A DNA stretch of 16,731 nt from JBKEAJ01 sp047972135 (GTDB lineage: Bacteria > Bacteroidota > Bacteroidia > Bacteroidales > Prolixibacteraceae): the NCBI GenBank assembly GCA_047972135.1, contig JBKEAJ010000011.1, forward strand, positions 1-16,731, written 5' to 3'. The notes below the pieces were generated by a model. The model worked only from the letters and a program-made list of their open reading frames with translations. It was not told the origin of the DNA and did not search any database. Shown here piece after piece: positions 7,638 through 14,727 of the stretch. Within the stretch, counting starts at the first letter, position 1; every line of letters begins with the position of its first letter. The translations under genes and the position numbers were made by a program.

Positions 7638-8135
7638 ATGAGTAAGATAGGAGTGTTCTACGGAACAAGTACGGGCAACACTGAGAATGTTGCAGAAGCA
7701 ATAGCAAAAAAATTAGGTGGAACAACTTTCGATGTTGCAGACAGCCCGACGGATGCAGTAGCAGAGTGTGATGTTTTGATTTTAGGAACATCAACATTGG
7801 GAATAGGTGATTTACAAGACGATTGGGACGACTTCTTGCCAAAACTGGAAAGCTCTGACCTTAGTGGTAAAACTGTCGCCATCTTCGGACTTGGCGATGC
7901 CGACTCATATCCCGACTCGTTTGTAGACGGAATTGGAACAATCTACAAAGCCGTGAAAGACAAAGGCTGTAAAGTTGTAGGCTCCGTTGCAACCGATGAT
8001 TACGAGTACGACGAATCAACTGCCGAAGTAGACGGAAAGTTCATGGGACTTCCTCTTGATGAAGACAACGAAAGCGACAAAACCGAGGCTAGAGTTGACG
8101 CTTGGTTGGAAAGTATCAAATCTGCAATCGGCTAG
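7638..8135 (+). CDS. fldA: Flavodoxin
   Basis: This 165-residue, strongly acidic protein binds FMN and carries single electrons, often replacing ferredoxin under iron limitation. The phosphate-binding loop GTSTGNT (9-15) and the 90s loop FGLGDADSYPDSF (83-95) with FMN-stacking Y91 are visible. In the 50s loop (GTSTLGIGDLQDDW, 50-63) the usual aromatic residue against the flavin is Leu54, which should alter the FMN redox potentials. The C-terminal segment DYEYDESTAEVDGKFMGLPLD fits the long-chain group. The ATG at 7638 begins the family-like MSKIGVFYG; the upstream extension lies in the promoter. The DUF2023 gene follows after 3 bases. Confidence 0.93.
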   Translation: MSKIGVFYGTSTGNTENVAEAIAKKLGGTTFDVADSPTDAVAECDVLILGTSTLGIGDLQDDWDDFLPKLESSDLSGKTVAIFGLGDADSYPDSFVDGIGTIYKAVKDKGCKVVGSVATDDYEYDESTAEVDGKFMGLPLDEDNESDKTEARVDAWLESIKSAIG

Positions 8136-8138
8136 TAT

Positions 8139-8492
8139 ATGGAAGTCCTAAACCACCATATATACGAGTATAAAAAGGGGCTTCGCAATCTGGTGTTGCA
8201 TACCATGAGTAGTGAATATCTGGAACAAGTTGAGAATAGACTGCAAAAGCAGAATATAGACTACTTCATTCGACACATAAGCCCAAAAAAGATGAACGTT
8301 TTCTTTGGAAAAAAAGAGTGTGTCAAAATAATAGACTCTTTTAACAAGAAGTCGCTCTCGCAGTTGACTCCCGAAGAGGATTTTATACTTGGAATAATGT
8401 TGGGATACGACAGAATGTTGCAATGTGAAAGGTTTTTGTCGAGGACAAACTCAGATATTAATCTGTTTTGTAAGCAAAAACTGTTTGTTTAG
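8139..8492 (+). CDS. DUF2023 family protein, flavodoxin partner gene
   Basis: This 117-residue basic cytosolic protein has no signal peptide or membrane segment. I recognise it as DUF2023 from its HHIYEYKKGLRNLVLHT start, the FIRHISPKKMNVFFG middle and the TPEEDFILGIMLGYDRMLQCER segment near the end; the function is unknown. It begins 3 bases after the flavodoxin stop, and from memory the family is often found beside flavodoxin genes. The association suggests a role in flavodoxin maturation, docking or electron transfer, but that is inference only. The conserved cysteine in LQCERFL and the many basic residues, set against an acidic flavodoxin, are consistent with a direct contact. A strong hairpin ends the operon at 8526. 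Confidence 0.82.
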   Translation: MEVLNHHIYEYKKGLRNLVLHTMSSEYLEQVENRLQKQNIDYFIRHISPKKMNVFFGKKECVKIIDSFNKKSLSQLTPEEDFILGIMLGYDRMLQCERFLSRTNSDINLFCKQKLFV

Positions 8493-8525
8493 AATATGTA
8501 ATCAGCCACATAGTATATTTAAGAT

Positions 8526-8560
8526 AAGAGTCTCGACACATTTGTTGAGACTCTTTCGCT
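8526..8560 (+). terminator. Terminator of the flavodoxin operon
   Basis: AAGAGTCTC (8526-8534) pairs perfectly with GAGACTCTT (8547-8555), and two further pairs (one G-U) extend the stem inward to an 8-nt loop. The 3' side continues TTTCGCTTT, a modest U-tract. It lies 34 bases after the DUF2023 stop and is placed as expected for an intrinsic terminator. Confidence 0.7.
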
Positions 8561-8704
8561 TTGAACACCTCAACAAAATATCGCCTTAAATTTTCAAAAA
8601 ATCACCTCCATGTTAAAAAAAATAGTTATTATTGTTAGCTCAAATATAAGTAACTCTTTGAGCAGTTCTGTTTTAAATGGTAATTAATTAAAAATGAAGA
8701 TATT

Positions 8705-9982
8705 ATGGCAAACACACAAACTCTGATAGAAAAAATCGGAGAGGGAAATATTTCCCAATTTAAGGAGCTGTATGGCGAAGACGGTAAAATCTTGAAAGAA
8801 CAAGCAGACCGCTACAAAAAGTACATCAAAGAGTACCTAAATATTTATGGCGACGGCGATGTTACGCTTTTCAGCTCGCCCGGAAGAACAGAAGTCGGCG
8901 GAAACCACACCGACCACCAACTGGGCAGAGTTTTGGCAGGTGCTGTTAACCTTGACAACATTGCAGTTGCTGCACCGAATGGCTCTAACATCGTAAAAAT
9001 AACATCTGTAGGCTTCGAACCATTCGAGGTCGACCTCAACAACTTAGAAATAACTGAACACAAGATAACTCCGGGAAATCTAGTAAGAGCGATTGCCAAA
9101 GGAATCAAAGAACTAGGCTTACAAGTAGGAGGTTTCAATGCCGTAATTCACGGCTGCGTACCCGAAGGCTCAGGTCTCAGCTCCTCGGCATCAATAGAAG
9201 TCTTGCTGGGTGCAATTTTTAGCACTCTGTTCAACAATGGCAAACTCGACCCCGTCGACAACGCCAAAATCGGACAAAAAGCAGAGCATGCCTGCAAGAA
9301 ATTCTGTGGACTCATGGACCAAACAGCTTGTGCCGTTGGCGGTTTTATAACAATAGATTTTAAGGATGCCGCAAATCCAATCGTTAAAGCCATAGACTTC
9401 GACTTTGCTCACACTGGATATTCACTGGTAATTACAAACACTGGTGGTAGCCATGGCGGACTAGATGCTGAGTACAACGCTCTACCCGGCGAAATGAAAG
9501 CCGTAGCAAAAGAGCTCGGACACGAGGTGCTCCGCCCCCTGTCGATGCAGGACGTAGTGAAAAACATTCCGTCAATACGCGGAAAAGTAGGTGATCGAGC
9601 ACTGCTTCGCTCTATTCACTTTCAAGGCGACAACGCAAGAGTAGTGGAAGAGGTAGCAGCCCTAGAGTCTAACAATTTCGACCACTTCCTAAAACTCGTT
9701 GTCGAGTCGGGATACAGCTCGTATATGTACAATCAGAATATTTACACCTCGCAAGACACTAAACAGCAGAGCGTTGCGCTGGGACTTGCACTTAGCGAGC
9801 TTATCTTGAAAGGCAAGGGTGCATGGCGTGTTCATGGTGGCGGATTTGCTGGAACCATACAAGCATTTGTGCCAAATGACTTGCTGAATGAGTATATCTC
9901 TACTCTTGAATCTGTATTTGGGCAAGGCTCTTGCCACAAATTGTTTATTCGCTCGAAAGGCTCTATATCCCTCGAAATTTAA
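8705..9982 (+). CDS. galK: Galactokinase (long GHMP form with GGNHTDH motif)
   Basis: This 425-residue GHMP kinase should phosphorylate galactose at C1 with ATP, the first Leloir step. The galactokinase signature reads PGRTEVGGNHTDHQ (59-72), the ATP loop GSGLSSSAS (155-163), the catalytic aspartate D205 in GLMDQ and motif 3 HGGGFAGT (377-384). Canonical enzymes have GEHTDY; here Glu is Asn67 and Tyr is His71. It is also about 35-40 residues longer than the E. coli type, with an extended N-terminus. From memory this form is common in Firmicutes. It is followed after 35 bases by a sugar permease gene, supporting a hexose role. The promoter is unclear; a TTG at 8632 and ACTCTTTG at 8653 are only a weak match. 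Confidence 0.85.
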   Translation: MANTQTLIEKIGEGNISQFKELYGEDGKILKEQADRYKKYIKEYLNIYGDGDVTLFSSPGRTEVGGNHTDHQLGRVLAGAVNLDNIAVAAPNGSNIVKITSVGFEPFEVDLNNLEITEHKITPGNLVRAIAKGIKELGLQVGGFNAVIHGCVPEGSGLSSSASIEVLLGAIFSTLFNNGKLDPVDNAKIGQKAEHACKKFCGLMDQTACAVGGFITIDFKDAANPIVKAIDFDFAHTGYSLVITNTGGSHGGLDAEYNALPGEMKAVAKELGHEVLRPLSMQDVVKNIPSIRGKVGDRALLRSIHFQGDNARVVEEVAALESNNFDHFLKLVVESGYSSYMYNQNIYTSQDTKQQSVALGLALSELILKGKGAWRVHGGGFAGTIQAFVPNDLLNEYISTLESVFGQGSCHKLFIRSKGSISLEI

Positions 9983-10017
9983 TAAATCACACAATATTAA
10001 TTATCAATAAAAAAGAA

Positions 10018-11298
10018 ATGAGTACAGAAAAGAAAACTTATGTATTACCCATTATTATGATGATTGCCCTTTTTGGGATGATATCATTTGTTACGGGTTT
10101 ACAGAACCCAATGGGAATCATTGTAAAGAGTCAGTTCAGCGCTTCCAACTTTATGTCGCAATTGGGAAATGCTGCAAACTTTATAGCCTATGCATTTATG
10201 GGATACCCCGCAGGCTTACTCCTACAAAAAATTGGTTATAAAAAAACAGCCTTGTCAGCTATTGCCGTGGGCTTTGTCGGCGTTGGCATACAGTACCTCT
10301 CAGGACAAGCAGGGAGTTTTACAGTTTATTTACTTGGTGCTTTCGTTGCAGGTTTTTCTATGTGTATGCTTAATGCTGTTGTGAACCCAATGCTTAACAC
10401 TCTTGCAGGTGGTGGAAACAAAGGAAACCAACTTATTCAGGTTGGCGGTTCGTTCAATTCATTAATGGCAACTATTGTTCCTGTTCTTGTTGGTTATCTT
10501 ATCGGCAATGCCGCTCAAGCTACAATCAAAGATGCAAATCCGGCACTATTTATAGCAATGGGAATCTTTGCATTAGCATTCATCGTATTGTTCTTCGTTA
10601 ATATCCCCGAACCCCGTCTTAAAGCTGCCGTTTCTCATGAAAAATCAAAACATAGTGCTCTTTCATTTCGCCATTTTGTATTGGGAGCAGTAGCCATCTT
10701 TGTATATGTTGGCGTTGAGGTTGGAGTTCCTAACATTGCGAACTTATTTATGACAGAAGGTACAGCCAAAGGCGGATTAGGCATAGACACTACTACGGCA
10801 GGTACTGTTGTGGGTACATATTGGTTTCTTATGCTTATCGGTCGACTTGTGGGAGCCGCTATCGGTGCAAAGGTGTCGAGTAAAGCAATGCTCTCATTAA
10901 CCTCTATACTAGGCTTAGCATTTGTATTGCTTGCCATATTCCTACCTACGACCACGCTGGTAAGCATGCCTGTGTTCCGCTCTGACATCTCGTTTGGATT
11001 TGCAAATGTACCGATCAACGTCTTGCTCCTTATATTATGTGGACTTTGCACCTCTATTATGTGGGGTGGTATATTCAACCTTGCTGTTGAAGGGCTTGGA
11101 AAATACACTGAGACTGCATCCGGCATCTTTATGGTGATGGTCTGTGGCGGTGGAATCCTGCCACTTATACAAGGATTTGCAGCAGACTCATTGGGCTTCT
11201 TGTCTAGCTATTGGGTAATTGTAATAGGCTTGGCATATTTACTATACTATGCATTAATCGGTAGCCACAACGTGAACAAAGATATTCCTGTTGACTAA
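10018..11298 (+). CDS. Sugar:H+ symporter, MFS (glucose/galactose or FucP-like)
   Basis: This 426-residue inner-membrane protein has about twelve hydrophobic helices and matches the fucose/glucose-galactose porter group. Characteristic segments are the start FGMISFVTGLQNPMGIIVKSQF, GNAANFIAYAFMGYPAGLLLQKIGYKK (TM2 to loop 2-3), the GGSFNSLMATIVPVL segment and the C-terminal GGGILPLIQGFAADSLG. The ATG at 10018 gives the usual short hydrophilic N-terminus; the frame is open upstream to 9931, but that part overlaps galK and lacks family similarity. Position directly behind galK suggests galactose import. No epimerase, mutarotase or uridylyltransferase gene is present here, so the rest of the Leloir pathway must lie elsewhere. 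Confidence 0.87.
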   Translation: MSTEKKTYVLPIIMMIALFGMISFVTGLQNPMGIIVKSQFSASNFMSQLGNAANFIAYAFMGYPAGLLLQKIGYKKTALSAIAVGFVGVGIQYLSGQAGSFTVYLLGAFVAGFSMCMLNAVVNPMLNTLAGGGNKGNQLIQVGGSFNSLMATIVPVLVGYLIGNAAQATIKDANPALFIAMGIFALAFIVLFFVNIPEPRLKAAVSHEKSKHSALSFRHFVLGAVAIFVYVGVEVGVPNIANLFMTEGTAKGGLGIDTTTAGTVVGTYWFLMLIGRLVGAAIGAKVSSKAMLSLTSILGLAFVLLAIFLPTTTLVSMPVFRSDISFGFANVPINVLLLILCGLCTSIMWGGIFNLAVEGLGKYTETASGIFMVMVCGGGILPLIQGFAADSLGFLSSYWVIVIGLAYLLYYALIGSHNVNKDIPVD

Positions 11299-11325
11299 AA
11301 AAACAGGGTGTTTTCATAATAATAG

Positions 11326-11361
11326 AAAGCCCGTCTCCAGCAGGAAGCGGGCTTTTTGTTT
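11326..11361. terminator. Strong intrinsic terminator, probably bidirectional
   Basis: AAAGCCCG (11326-11333) pairs with CGGGCTTT (11348-11355), and the loop contains a further small TCC/GGA stem. On the plus strand the stem runs into TTTTTGTTTTG, a good U-tract ending the galK operon. On the minus strand it runs into TTTCTATTATTAT and lies 38 bases past the stop of the convergent lipoprotein gene, so it could serve both. Confidence 0.85.
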
Positions 11362-11398
11362 TGTATTAGTTCGCAGGAGAAGTATTTAAAAAACTCGC

Positions 11399-12526
11399 CT
11401 ACAAATTATCCGACAAATACTTATCTAACTTCGTTCCTACAAGGTCTCGGGCTGCCAATTCACCTTTTTTATTGATAATAAAGTTTGTTGGTATCACTTT
11501 CACATTATAACTATTGCAAGCCTTTACGCTACCTTCCATATCACCGACATTTATCCACGACAAACCATCAGCCTTAATCGCCTCTTTCCATGCGCTTTCG
11601 TCTTCATCAATCGAAACCTGATATATCTCGAAACCCTTACTCCTGTATTTTTTATATGCTGCCACAAGTGCCTCATTCTGAATCCTCGACGTAGCATCGT
11701 CGGTAGACCAAAACTGTATCAACACCATCTTACCTTCCAAGGCAGACAAGGAACGCAGCCTACCATTTACATCCGGAAGCTCTATCTCTGGATAATCCAC
11801 AGCCATAGCATCCATCGTGTTTTGCCATCTTGCCGCACGCTCTTGCTTGATAAGACCCATTGCCTCATTATAGAGAGACTTAACATTGATAGACGAGGGA
11901 TATATGCTGCTCAGGGTGTTGGCGATTTTCTTTATCTGTATAGGGTCTGAGATTACTCGCTCCCCATCATCCCATCGCTGGCTTAGAACATAGAGGCTTG
12001 TCATCGAAAATACATTGTCGTAATTGTTCAAATAATCTGTAAAAACAGACGCTAAAGCTCTTTTTACCGACCCAACGGAGTCGTTCTTCACCGCTTGTGA
12101 AAGTTTTTTGTCGTTATTAATCAGGTATATATCAGTCCTGGCTTTAAGATGAAGCAGAGACAAGGGCTTAATAGATTCACTGCCTTTCGACCCCGACACC
12201 TCATACGACGACGCAAACCTACTGTAATCTCCGTTCACAACGACACTCTGACCCGAATCTACCAACAGCGTTATCAATGCCCCACTCTCCAATTTAAGCT
12301 GGTAAAAGGTCGGTATCGTATCGTAATCTGCAAAAGAAAATGCCCCCTTTGCAGATAGCTCTACAGAATCGACAGCAGTGTTCGTTGCAACTCCGACCCT
12401 CTCGAAGTAAAGCATCTTCCCTTTTGCTCCATCAATTACTCCCGACACTTTGAAATTAGTCTCTTTCCTATTGCACGAGCTAATAATAAATGCCGATAGG
12501 AATACCAAAAATATAAACTTTCTCAT
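11399..12526 (-). CDS. DUF4369/thioredoxin-fold lipoprotein lacking CxxC (TlpA-like)
   Basis: This 375-residue protein has a lipoprotein signal (MRKFIFLVFLSAFIISSC, lipid-bearing Cys18). It then has an N-terminal beta domain of the DUF4369 type (about 25-115), a helical middle, and a C-terminal TlpA/AhpC-like thioredoxin fold (about 245-375). In active relatives this fold carries FW.SWCxxCR; here it reads FWSTDDATSR (272-281), so the two catalytic cysteines align with D277 and S280. The rest of the fold (VSIDEDESAW, VIPTNFIINKKGELAARDLVG) is well conserved, arguing against recent decay. It cannot be a thiol oxidoreductase through this motif, so a binding, chaperone or structural role is more likely. 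The ATG at 12526 gives the proper lipoprotein signal. Confidence 0.87.
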   Translation of the reverse strand: MRKFIFLVFLSAFIISSCNRKETNFKVSGVIDGAKGKMLYFERVGVATNTAVDSVELSAKGAFSFADYDTIPTFYQLKLESGALITLLVDSGQSVVVNGDYSRFASSYEVSGSKGSESIKPLSLLHLKARTDIYLINNDKKLSQAVKNDSVGSVKRALASVFTDYLNNYDNVFSMTSLYVLSQRWDDGERVISDPIQIKKIANTLSSIYPSSINVKSLYNEAMGLIKQERAARWQNTMDAMAVDYPEIELPDVNGRLRSLSALEGKMVLIQFWSTDDATSRIQNEALVAAYKKYRSKGFEIYQVSIDEDESAWKEAIKADGLSWINVGDMEGSVKACNSYNVKVIPTNFIINKKGELAARDLVGTKLDKYLSDNL

Positions 12527-12604
12527 TCTAATTTGATGTTTAAAATACTGTCCCACAAGCTAATGATAAGAACTTGCAGCCGACAATACAATATTTACTA
12601 AGTG

Positions 12605-12637
12605 CGAAGATAATATTTTATAATTTTACAGCTCAAA
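12605..12637 (-). promoter_or_regulatory. Candidate promoter for the TlpA-like lipoprotein gene
   Basis: On the minus strand TTTG (12637-12634), a 21-nt spacer and TATCTTCG (12612-12605) match the Bacteroidota pattern with one mismatch in the -7 box. It would give a leader of about 70 bases. The region is shared with the divergent ribF gene, whose own promoter I could not place beyond a weak TAATTTTA at 12621. Confidence 0.4.
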
Positions 12638-12647
12638 TTTATCGACA

Positions 12648-13583
12648 GTGAAAATATACGACAGCTTAAAAGAATTCAACAAAAAACACAAGACCATAGT
12701 AACTATTGGTAACTTTGACGGCTTGCACAGAGGACACGACAAACTCCTAGAGTTTATGAGAAAAGAAGCAAAAAAAAGGAATGCCAAAAGTGTAGTAATA
12801 ACTTTCGACCCGCTGCCTAGAAAATACCTTTTCCCAAAATGTGAGTATAGTCAAGTCCTTTTACGAGATGAGAAAATAAAACTATTTGAAAAGCAAAATA
12901 TAGACTACCTGATTATAGTACCCTTTGATTCAGATATTGCAAATATCGAATATGACCAATTCGTCAAGGACATCTTAATCAATAAGCTGAATATGAGCGC
13001 ATTAATCATGGGGTTCGACCACCGAATCGGACACAAAGGAAAGGGAGCATTCCAAAGAGTAAAACGACTGACACAGGATCTCGATTTTGAGTTGTTGAAT
13101 TTTGATGCCTACCACCCAAATGGAGAATTCATAAACTCCTCAGAGATACGTAAACACCTGTCTAACAGCGACATAGACAAAGCGAATAAGCTCCTGGGAT
13201 ATAACTTTTTTATAAATGGAGAGGTCATAAAGGGGAAGCAAATAGGGAAAAAAATAGGTTTCCCTACAGCAAACATCAAAACTACAAAATACAAACTACT
13301 CCCAAAAGATGGAGTCTACCTCGTAAATGTAAATATCAAGGGCGAGAATTTCAACGCAGTGGCAAGTATCGGCACAAATCCCACAATCGACGACGAGAAA
13401 AAAATTCATATCGAAATTCATATCCTTGATTTCGACCAAGATATTTATGGACAAACAGTAGAAATTAATTTTATGTCGTGCTTACGGGAAACTAAAAAAT
13501 TCAAGTCAATGGAAGAATTACGGCTAAACATCAAGTATGATGTAGCCATTGCAAAGAAATATTTTAACAATCTGACAAAATAG
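12648..13583 (+). CDS. ribF: Bifunctional riboflavin kinase / FAD synthetase
   Basis: This 311-residue cytosolic enzyme phosphorylates riboflavin to FMN and adenylates FMN to FAD. The N-terminal nucleotidyltransferase domain (about 1-180) shows GNFDGLHRGH (21-30), TFDPLPRKYLFP (52-63), MGFDHRIGHKGKG (121-133) and NSSEIR (163-168). The C-terminal kinase domain (about 183-311) shows GKKIGFPTANI (200-210), TNPTI (243-247) and the catalytic-glutamate strand IEIHILDFDQDIYG (E256). Length is normal for the family. The start is the GTG at 12648, giving MKIYDSL directly before the nucleotidyltransferase strand. It is divergent from the TlpA-like lipoprotein gene. FMN made here is the cofactor of the flavodoxin encoded at 7638, though the genes are not linked in an operon. 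Confidence 0.95.
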   Translation: MKIYDSLKEFNKKHKTIVTIGNFDGLHRGHDKLLEFMRKEAKKRNAKSVVITFDPLPRKYLFPKCEYSQVLLRDEKIKLFEKQNIDYLIIVPFDSDIANIEYDQFVKDILINKLNMSALIMGFDHRIGHKGKGAFQRVKRLTQDLDFELLNFDAYHPNGEFINSSEIRKHLSNSDIDKANKLLGYNFFINGEVIKGKQIGKKIGFPTANIKTTKYKLLPKDGVYLVNVNIKGENFNAVASIGTNPTIDDEKKIHIEIHILDFDQDIYGQTVEINFMSCLRETKKFKSMEELRLNIKYDVAIAKKYFNNLTK

Positions 13584-13618
13584 TCGAAAAAACAAGCTAA
13601 ATTTCAAACAAATATTGC

Positions 13619-13626
13619 TATATTTG
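13619..13626 (+). promoter_or_regulatory. -7 box TATATTTG upstream of mdh
   Basis: The octamer matches TAnnTTTG exactly and would start transcription near 13633, giving a leader of about 50 bases. No TTG lies at the expected -33 spacing, which may mean an activator is needed or that mdh is also read from ribF, whose stop is about 35 bases upstream without a visible terminator. Confidence 0.5.
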
Positions 13627-13629
13627 GGA

Positions 13630-13643
13630 GGCTAAATTTAGCC
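13630..13643. promoter_or_regulatory. 14-bp perfect palindrome at the mdh start site
   Basis: GGCTAAATTTAGCC is a perfect 14-bp palindrome directly behind the -7 box, overlapping the expected +1. Its half GCTAAATTT also occurs at 13596-13604, upstream of the -7 box, 35 bp away. It could be an operator for a dimeric regulator or a 5' mRNA stem; the sequence alone does not decide. Confidence 0.45.
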
Positions 13644-13683
13644 GAAGATAAATAATTAATTATCACACTAAAATATTTTTACA

Positions 13684-14610
13684 ATGAAGGTAACAGTTGT
13701 TGGCGCAGGTGCCGTAGGAGCAAGCTGCGCAGAGTATATCGCAATAAAAAATTTTGTTGCGGAAGTTGTTCTTGTTGATATCAAAGAGGGATTTGCAGAA
13801 GGCAAAGCAATGGACTTGATGCAGACCGCATCACTAAACGGTTTCGACACTCGTATAATCGGGTCAACTAATGATTATTCAAAAACAGCAGGCAGCGATG
13901 TCTGCGTCATTACATCGGGGATTCCTCGCAAACCTGGAATGACTCGTGAAGAGCTTATCGGTACAAACGCTAAGATTGTAAAATCTGTGGCTGAGCAGCT
14001 AATACACCATTCTCCCGACACTATCATCATCGTGGTTTCTAACCCGATGGACACAATGACCTACCTTACTCATAAGGTTACAGGTCTGCCTAAAAACAGA
14101 ATTATCGGAATGGGCGGAGCTCTTGACTCGGCACGTTTCAAATACTTCCTTTCGCAGGCATTGGAATGTCCAATCTCAGATGTCGATGGAATGGTATTGG
14201 GAGCGCACTCCGACACAGGAATGGTGCCTCTTATCAAAAATGCTACTCGCAACGGAGTTTGCGTTTGCAACTACCTCCCTGACGCCAAACAAGAAGAAGT
14301 GGTGGCAAGCACTAAAGTTGGCGGTGCGACGCTCACAAAACTACTCGGCACGTCTGCTTGGTACGCTCCGGGTGCTGCCGTTTCAGGTCTTGTGCAAGCT
14401 ATTATCTGCGACCAAAAGAAAATATTCCCTTGCTCTATGTTGCTTGACGGCGAATACGGACAAAAAGACATCTGTCTGGGAGTTCCTACAATAATCGGCA
14501 AGAATGGAGCAGAGAAAATTATTGAAATAAAACTCGACGACAAAGCTCAAGAAATGTTCAATGCTTGCGTCGAGCCAGTAAGAAGCGTAAACGCTCTCCT
14601 AGAAGTGTAA
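13684..14610 (+). CDS. mdh: Malate dehydrogenase, LDH-like (NAD-dependent)
   Basis: This 308-residue enzyme interconverts malate and oxaloacetate. The Rossmann motif GAGAVG (7-12) and Asp32 at the end of the second strand indicate NAD preference. Active-site residues are R82 and R88 in PRKPGMTRE, N120 in VSNPMD, D148 and R151 in GGALDSARF, and the proton-relay H175 in GAHSDTG. Arg82 where lactate dehydrogenases carry Gln sets malate specificity and places it in the LDH-like malate dehydrogenase group. Length is close to the usual 310-312. It has its own -7 box and palindromic leader and is followed by a strong terminator, so it can be expressed as a single gene. Confidence 0.95.
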   Translation: MKVTVVGAGAVGASCAEYIAIKNFVAEVVLVDIKEGFAEGKAMDLMQTASLNGFDTRIIGSTNDYSKTAGSDVCVITSGIPRKPGMTREELIGTNAKIVKSVAEQLIHHSPDTIIIVVSNPMDTMTYLTHKVTGLPKNRIIGMGGALDSARFKYFLSQALECPISDVDGMVLGAHSDTGMVPLIKNATRNGVCVCNYLPDAKQEEVVASTKVGGATLTKLLGTSAWYAPGAAVSGLVQAIICDQKKIFPCSMLLDGEYGQKDICLGVPTIIGKNGAEKIIEIKLDDKAQEMFNACVEPVRSVNALLEV

Positions 14611-14630
14611 TTAGTAAAGACGCTAAATAG

Positions 14631-14662
14631 AAAAAGCGATGCTCTGAGTATCGCTTTTTTAT
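14631..14662 (+). terminator. Intrinsic terminator of mdh
   Basis: AAAAAGCGAT (14631-14640) pairs perfectly with ATCGCTTTTT (14650-14659). The stem extends inward by GCT/AGT (one G-U) to a CTG loop and is followed by further Ts. The A-tract before the stem would also allow termination from the opposite strand. It lies 20 bases after the mdh stop. Confidence 0.88.
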
Positions 14663-14677
14663 TAAGCCCTCTCATTT

Positions 14678-14709
14678 TTGCTTTTTTCAATTAACAATTT
14701 GTATATTTG
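14678..14709 (+). promoter_or_regulatory. Bacteroidota-type promoter for the AAA+DUF4143 gene
   Basis: TTG (14678-14680), a 21-nt spacer and TATATTTG (14702-14709) fit the consensus exactly. The start site would be near 14716, leaving about 12 bases before the ATG at 14728. This excludes the upstream in-frame start at 14707. Confidence 0.72.
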
Positions 14710-14727
14710 CTTTATCAAAAAAGCAAT

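Noticed and set aside
14123..14494. Plus-strand 123-codon frame inside mdh
   Set aside because: An out-of-frame shadow of a complete, well-conserved malate dehydrogenase.
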